A stretch of DNA of 16,834 bases from positions 1 to 16,834 of the forward strand of contig DATLGD010000212.1 of assembly GCA_035540755.1 (NCBI GenBank), given 5' to 3'. Shown here in pieces: positions 13,234-16,834 of this stretch. The DNA is from DATLGD01 sp035540755 (GTDB lineage: Bacteria; Actinomycetota; Actinomycetes; Mycobacteriales; SCTD01). Every line of letters starts with the position of its first letter. Positions within the stretch are counted from its first letter, which is position 1. A program made the translations under genes and the position numbers. The notes below the pieces were generated by a model, which worked only from the letters and a program-made list of their open reading frames with translations, searched no databases and was not told where the DNA came from.

Positions 13234-14283
13234 ATGACCGAGACCATGCGCGCAGCCCGCTTCGACGCCGCCACGTCCGTGCTCTCGGTGGAGGACGTGC
13301 CGGTGCCCGAACCCGGGCCCGGCGAGCTGCTGGTGCGGGTGGAGGCGTGCGGCATCTGCCTGTCCGACGTGCACCTGATCGACGGCTCGCTGCCCGGGCC
13401 GCTGCCGGTCGTCACGCCCGGGCACGAGGCCGCCGGTGTGGTCGAGCGGGCCGGTCGCGACGTCAGCGGGTGGGTCGCCGGTGACCGGGTGCTGATGGCC
13501 GGCGGGCGGCCGTGCGCCACCTGCCGGATGTGCGTCCGTGGTCGCTTCGAGCAGTGCCTCGCGTTCGAGATCATGGGCTTCAGCTACGACGGGGCATGGG
13601 CCCAGTACGTCGTGGTCCCGGCCCTCACGGTCACGTCGATCCCGGACGACCTGCCGTTCCCGCAGGCGGCGATCCTCGCCGACGCGGTGTCGACGCCCTA
13701 CGCCGCCGTGACGGGTCGCGCCGCTGTGCGCCCAGGGGAGGCGGTCGGCATGTGGGGCATCGGCGGCCTCGGCGTGCACGCCGTGCAGATCGCCCGGATG
13801 GTCGGCGCGTCGCCGGTCATCGCCGTCGACCCGCTCGAGAGCGCGCGCGAGCGGGCGCTCTCCGCCGGTGCCGACGCCGTCCTCGACCCGACCACCGAGG
13901 ACGTTCCGGCGCGGATCCGCGAGCTCACCGACGGGCTCATGCTCGACGCGGCGTTCGACCTCGTCGGGAGCGGCGCCGTGCTGGCGCAGACGGTGGCCTG
14001 CCTCGGCCGCGGTGGGCGGTCGGTGATGGTCGGCCTGTCCCTCGACGACGTGCGAATCGGACCCGGGCTGTTCTTCGGCCTGCTGAGCCAGTCACTGCTC
14101 GGTCATCTCGGCTACGAGAAGAGGCACCTCGACGAGCTCGTCCAGCTGGTGACGACCGGTCGCCTGGACGTGTCGGCCTCGGTCAGCGCGCTGCTGCCCC
14201 TGGAGGACGTCGTCGACGGCGTCGAGCAGCTGCAGACCAAGCGGGGCAACCCGGTGCGGCTGGTCGTGCAGCCCTGGGCATGA
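13234..14283 (+). CDS. Zinc-dependent alcohol dehydrogenase (MDR family)
   Basis: The 349-residue medium-chain dehydrogenase oxidises an alcohol or reduces an aldehyde/ketone with NAD(H). Catalytic zinc ligands are Cys39 (ACGICLSDVH) and His64-Glu65 (PGHEAAG), with Asp150 (ADAVSTPY) a likely third or alternate ligand. The structural zinc site is complete (Cys94, Cys97, Cys100, Cys108 in CATCRMCVRGRFEQC). The Rossmann loop is GIGGLG (175-180), and Asp199 after strand 2 (VIAVDP) favours NAD over NADP. It starts at the ATG at 13234; an in-frame ATG at 13246 is possible. It is transcribed divergently from the TetR-containing operon and shares its control region, hence may respond to the same signal. 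The substrate is not predictable. Confidence 0.92.
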   Translation: MTETMRAARFDAATSVLSVEDVPVPEPGPGELLVRVEACGICLSDVHLIDGSLPGPLPVVTPGHEAAGVVERAGRDVSGWVAGDRVLMAGGRPCATCRMCVRGRFEQCLAFEIMGFSYDGAWAQYVVVPALTVTSIPDDLPFPQAAILADAVSTPYAAVTGRAAVRPGEAVGMWGIGGLGVHAVQIARMVGASPVIAVDPLESARERALSAGADAVLDPTTEDVPARIRELTDGLMLDAAFDLVGSGAVLAQTVACLGRGGRSVMVGLSLDDVRIGPGLFFGLLSQSLLGHLGYEKRHLDELVQLVTTGRLDVSASVSALLPLEDVVDGVEQLQTKRGNPVRLVVQPWA

Positions 14284-14311
14284 GCGCCGCAGGAACCGGC
14301 TCGAGCGGGCG

Positions 14312-15019
14312 TCAGACCGCGCAGGAGTCGTCGTCGCAGCCCGGCGCGTCCCCGCCCACGGCGACGAGCGGAGCAGGTGTGCGCTCGCGCCACGCGGTCT
14401 CGAGGGCTGAGCGGATCAGCTCGGCCGGCTGCGCGCCAGAGATGCCGTAGCGGCCGTCGACGACGAAGAACGGCACGCCGGTGATGCCGTAGGCGCGGGC
14501 CTGCCCCTCGTCGGCGCGCACTGCGTCGGCGTAGCGGTCGGAGGCGAGCACGGCACGCGCCTCGCCCTCGTCCAGCCCGGCCGCCGTGACCACCTCGACG
14601 AGCGCGTCGTGGTCGCTGACCCGCAGCCCGTCGGTGAACGTGGCGCGGTCCAGCGCCTCCTTGACCTGGTCCTGCACGCCGTGCTCGAGCGCCAGGTGCA
14701 GCAGCCGGTGGGCGTCGAAGGTGTTGCCCGGGCGGGCCAGGTCGAAGCGGAAGTCCAGACCTTCTGCGGCCGCCGTCTGGGTCATCGTGTCGATCATCTG
14801 CTGCGCCCGCTCGAGGCCGCCGCCGTACTTGCGCGCGAGCCGGTCGGCGTAGTCGCCGCCGATCTCCGGCGACGCCGGAGCCTCGGCGTCGAGCTCGAAG
14901 GAGCGCCAGACGAGCTCGACGTCGTCGCGGTGGGCGAACGACGCCATGGCCGTCTCGAAGCGGCGCTTGCCCACGTAGCACCACGGGCAGACGACGTCGG
15001 ACCAGATCTCGACCTTCAT
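14312..15019 (-). CDS. DsbA-family oxidoreductase (FrnE-like)
   Basis: The 235-residue protein starts MKVEIWSDVVCPWCYVGKRR, the characteristic start of the FrnE-type branch of the DsbA family, with the thioredoxin-fold active site CPWC at 11-14. The cis-proline loop TGVPFFVVDG lies in the C-terminal half, and the helical insert between them is of normal size. There is no signal peptide, so it acts in the cytoplasm, where this branch is linked to disulfide handling and oxidative-stress tolerance. A C-terminal pair of cysteines (PGCDDDSCAV) is common in this branch and may be redox active. The ATG at 15019 was chosen over an upstream GTG (15046) because homology begins exactly there. It converges with the alcohol dehydrogenase gene, 28 bp apart. 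Confidence 0.92.
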   Translation of the reverse strand: MKVEIWSDVVCPWCYVGKRRFETAMASFAHRDDVELVWRSFELDAEAPASPEIGGDYADRLARKYGGGLERAQQMIDTMTQTAAAEGLDFRFDLARPGNTFDAHRLLHLALEHGVQDQVKEALDRATFTDGLRVSDHDALVEVVTAAGLDEGEARAVLASDRYADAVRADEGQARAYGITGVPFFVVDGRYGISGAQPAELIRSALETAWRERTPAPLVAVGGDAPGCDDDSCAV

Positions 15020-15032
15020 GTGCACGTGCAAC

Positions 15033-15051
15033 GACCTGGCGTGCACAGGTC
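15033..15051. promoter_or_regulatory. Inverted repeat in the divergent DsbA/glycosylase promoter region
   Basis: GACCTG-N7-CAGGTC lies midway between the divergent starts at 15019 and 15073. A separate 10-bp palindrome, TGCACGTGCA (15021-15030), sits almost on the DsbA start. Either could be an operator, but single short palindromes are frequent in such GC-rich DNA. Confidence 0.3.
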
Positions 15052-15060
15052 TTCCCGGGG

Positions 15061-15066
15061 TAGGGG
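15061..15066 (+). promoter_or_regulatory. Possible -10 box for a leaderless GTG at 15073
   Basis: TAGGGG (followed by T) lies six bases before the GTG at 15073, and no Shine-Dalgarno precedes the start. The last base of the hexamer is G rather than T, so the match is imperfect. Confidence 0.3.
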
Positions 15067-15072
15067 TCGGCC

Positions 15073-15837
15073 GTGCCCGAGGGACACCTGCTCCACCGCT
15101 ACGCCGGGCAGATGACAGCCGACCTGGCCGGGTCGGTCGTCTCGGCGTCGTCGCCGCAGGGCAGGTTCGACGCCGGAGCCGTCGACGGGCGGCTGCTGGA
15201 GCGGGTGGACGCGGTCGGCAAGCACCTGCTGCACCGGTTCTCCGGCGGGCCGGTCGTGCACGTGCACCTCGGGATGCGCGGGCTGTACCTGCGCCACGAC
15301 GACCCGGCGGCCCCGCCGCGCGGCGGCGTCCGCCTGCGCCTGGCCGGGGCCGCCACGGCCTGGGACCTCATCGCCCCCTCGACCTGCGAGCTGCTCGACG
15401 AGGCCGGTGCCGTCCGGGTCCTCGCCGGGCTCGGGCCGGACCCGCTGCACGACGCGCCCGATCCCGATGCCCAGGCGGCCGAGGCGGTCCGCCGGCTCCA
15501 GGCGGCGCGCGGCCCGGTGGGTGCGGCGGTCCTCGACCAGGCGGTCTGGGCCGGCATCGGCAACGCCTGGCGGGCCGAGCTGCTGTTCCTCGCCCGACTC
15601 GACCCGGTCACGCCGGCGTCGGCGCTCGCCGCCGACACCTCGCTGCAGCTGTGGCTCACGACGCGGGAGCACCTGGCGCTGGGCCGGGAGGCCGGGCAGG
15701 TCGTCAGCGACCCGTCCGCGCCGGACGAGCGGTGGGTCTACAAGCGGGACACCTGCCGCTCGTGCGGTGCGCCGGTGCGCAGCTGGTCGCTGGCCGGACG
15801 GACGGCGTACGCCTGCCCGGTCGAGCAGACCGGCTGA
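15073..15837 (+). CDS. Fpg/Nei-family DNA glycosylase with an altered zinc finger
   Basis: The 254-residue enzyme removes oxidised bases from DNA and cuts the abasic strand. After removal of the initiator residue (GTG start), the N terminus is Pro-Glu-Gly, supplying the catalytic proline and glutamate; this fixes the start. The conserved lysine is in VGKHLLH (Lys50), the VHVHLGMRG strand is present (62-70), and the helix-two-turn-helix GIGNAWRAELLF is intact. The C-terminal zinc finger normally has four cysteines. Here Cys228, Cys231 and Cys248 are present, but the fourth position is Glu251 (ACPVEQTG), while the nearby DNA-contacting arginine (Arg243) is kept. The codon is GAG where TGC/TGT is expected, so a single miscalled base does not explain it. 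It is divergent from the DsbA-like gene. Confidence 0.9.
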   Translation: MPEGHLLHRYAGQMTADLAGSVVSASSPQGRFDAGAVDGRLLERVDAVGKHLLHRFSGGPVVHVHLGMRGLYLRHDDPAAPPRGGVRLRLAGAATAWDLIAPSTCELLDEAGAVRVLAGLGPDPLHDAPDPDAQAAEAVRRLQAARGPVGAAVLDQAVWAGIGNAWRAELLFLARLDPVTPASALAADTSLQLWLTTREHLALGREAGQVVSDPSAPDERWVYKRDTCRSCGAPVRSWSLAGRTAYACPVEQTG

Positions 15838-15844
15838 GCGGCCG

Positions 15845-16771
15845 TCAGACCGGGAGCGGGGCTCCGAGCAGCTCCTCGGTGAGCTCCCAGAGCCGCGCGG
15901 CGGCCACCTCGTCCGAGCCGGTGGAGAACACGTCGACGAGCTCGGGCCGGCCGCGGGTCTGCCCGAGGCTCGCGGGGGCGACCAGCGCGCCGGACGGCGT
16001 GCTGTGGTCGAGTGCCCGCAGGGTCGGCAGGGCGCCGGCCGCCGACGACTGCAGCGCGAGCCGCATGACGCGGTCGGCCACCGGCACGAGCACGCCCAGC
16101 CGCCGCTCGCGCAGCTGCCGGGCGAACAGGTTCGTGGCGCTGACGCCCGGGTGCGCCGCCACCGACGAGACGGGCGTGCCGGCACGCATCGAGCGCCGGT
16201 GCAGCTCCTGCGCGAACAGCAGGTTCGCCTGCTTGGTGTTGGCGTACACCGCGTGCTGCAGGTAGGTCGACGGCGCGACGAGGTCGTCCCGGGTCGTGCC
16301 GGCCCCGAGCCGCCCGCCACGGGAAGCGACGCTGGTCACGAGCACGACCCGCCCGGCCGCCGACACCAGCTGCGGCCACAGTGCTCCCACCAGCGCCGCG
16401 TGCCCGAGGTGGTTGGTGCCCATCTGCCGCTCGTAGCCCTGCGCGGTCAGCTCGAGCGGGCCGCCCATGATCCCGGCGTTGCAGATCAGGCCGTGCACGT
16501 CGGGGTGCTCCTCGGCGATGCGCTTGGCCGCCTCCTGCACGCTGTCGAGGTCGGCCAGGTCGAGCGCGACGACGGACGCCAGGCCGCGGCCGTGGCCGAC
16601 GATCTCCGCGCGGGCGGCGTCGCCCTTGGCGGTGTCGCGCACCGCGAGCACCACGGCGCCGCCGCGCTCGACGAGCGCGCGGGCGGTCTCGAGACCCACT
16701 CCGCTGTTGGCGCCGGTGACCACGAAGGTGCGGCCGGTCTGCGAGCCGAGCTGTCGGACGTCCCAGGTCAT
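15845..16771 (-). CDS. Short-chain dehydrogenase/reductase (SDR) family oxidoreductase
   Basis: The 308-residue NAD(P)-dependent oxidoreductase carries all classical SDR motifs: TGANSGVG at 19-26 for the cofactor, the NAG motif at 98-100, catalytic Ser147 (VTS) and YANTK at 176-180 with Tyr176 and Lys180. Basic residues after strand 2 (AVRDTAKG) favour NADP. The layout, with a long C-terminal region after PGVSATNL, resembles the retinol-dehydrogenase/protochlorophyllide-reductase-like SDRs often found in actinobacteria, for which the substrate is usually unknown. The ATG at 16771 has TAGCCT six bases upstream and no ribosome-binding site, so a leaderless start is likely. It converges with the glycosylase gene, seven bases apart. 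Confidence 0.92.
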   Translation of the reverse strand: MTWDVRQLGSQTGRTFVVTGANSGVGLETARALVERGGAVVLAVRDTAKGDAARAEIVGHGRGLASVVALDLADLDSVQEAAKRIAEEHPDVHGLICNAGIMGGPLELTAQGYERQMGTNHLGHAALVGALWPQLVSAAGRVVLVTSVASRGGRLGAGTTRDDLVAPSTYLQHAVYANTKQANLLFAQELHRRSMRAGTPVSSVAAHPGVSATNLFARQLRERRLGVLVPVADRVMRLALQSSAAGALPTLRALDHSTPSGALVAPASLGQTRGRPELVDVFSTGSDEVAAARLWELTEELLGAPLPV

Positions 16772-16777
16772 GTCCGC

Positions 16778-16783
16778 AGGCTA
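16778..16783 (-). promoter_or_regulatory. -10 box for a leaderless start at 16771
   Basis: TAGCCT on the minus strand fits TAnnnT and lies exactly six bases before the ATG at 16771, with no Shine-Dalgarno sequence. No convincing -35 was seen in the 18 bp upstream. Confidence 0.5.
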
Positions 16784-16804
16784 CGGGCGCCCGGCCCGAC
16801 CTGC

Positions 16805-16834
16805 TCAGCCGTCGACGGCGAGCACCAGGGGCAG
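16805..16834 (-). CDS. Possible 3' end of another minus-strand gene (partial)
   Basis: A minus-strand frame entering from the window edge reads LPLVLAVDG and stops at TGA (16805-16807), 33 bases before the SDR start. Its codons are GC-rich at the third position like real genes here, but nine residues are too few to identify a product or be sure it is coding. Confidence 0.3.
   Translation of the reverse strand: MPLVLAVDG

Noticed and set aside
14284..14311. Possible terminator hairpin between convergent genes
   Set aside because: CCGGCTCGAGCGG is only partly symmetric and has no U-rich tail.

Overview
The window is very GC-rich (third codon positions are almost all G or C), with many GTG starts, tightly packed genes, frequent 4-bp GTGA/ATGA overlaps and several starts that look leaderless. 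The protein set (GCS2-type ligase, Nei-type glycosylase, SpoIIE-type phosphatase fused to an anti-sigma kinase domain, DCC-family protein, FrnE-type DsbA) fits a high-GC actinobacterium. I cannot name a genus from sequence alone.

Left edge (1-912). A plus-strand ORF, open at the window edge, encodes a protein made of 12-residue PDYSKIF repeats (36-bp DNA repeats, the first two copies identical) and ending in a hydrophobic C-terminal tail. Its codon use is less GC-biased than its neighbours. Immediately next to it lies the 5' half of a flavodoxin-family gene on the minus strand, cut off just after its GYM motif. Together these suggest the edge of an inserted or rearranged segment.

Middle (913-8957). 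An enoyl-CoA hydratase/isomerase-fold protein lacking both classical catalytic glutamates is translationally coupled to a YbdK/GCS2 carboxylate-amine ligase. This pair converges, with interlocked stop codons, on a coupled Nudix hydrolase and spermidine-synthase-like methyltransferase-fold pair. Next comes a large PAS-GAF-GAF-SpoIIE-HATPase signalling protein (861 aa), a minus-strand protein built on 14-residue repeats, and a divergent acetyl-CoA hydrolase/CoA-transferase.

Right of centre (8961-13233). Six minus-strand genes form a likely operon: small membrane protein, DCC/DUF393 thiol protein, TetR regulator, YndJ-like membrane protein, DUF456 membrane protein and an AarF/UbiB-like kinase. 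The first four overlap each other. The operon is preceded by a good -35/-10 promoter flanked by two near-identical palindromic sites (TTCCTGAACAYGTTCAA, 53 bp centre to centre), the best candidates for operators of the operon's own TetR protein. A zinc alcohol dehydrogenase lies divergently on the other side.

Right edge (13234-16834). This holds the alcohol dehydrogenase, a FrnE-like DsbA oxidoreductase, a divergent Fpg/Nei-family DNA glycosylase whose zinc finger lacks its fourth cysteine, an SDR oxidoreductase, and possibly the last codons of another minus-strand gene. I saw no rRNA, tRNA, CRISPR array or transposase.
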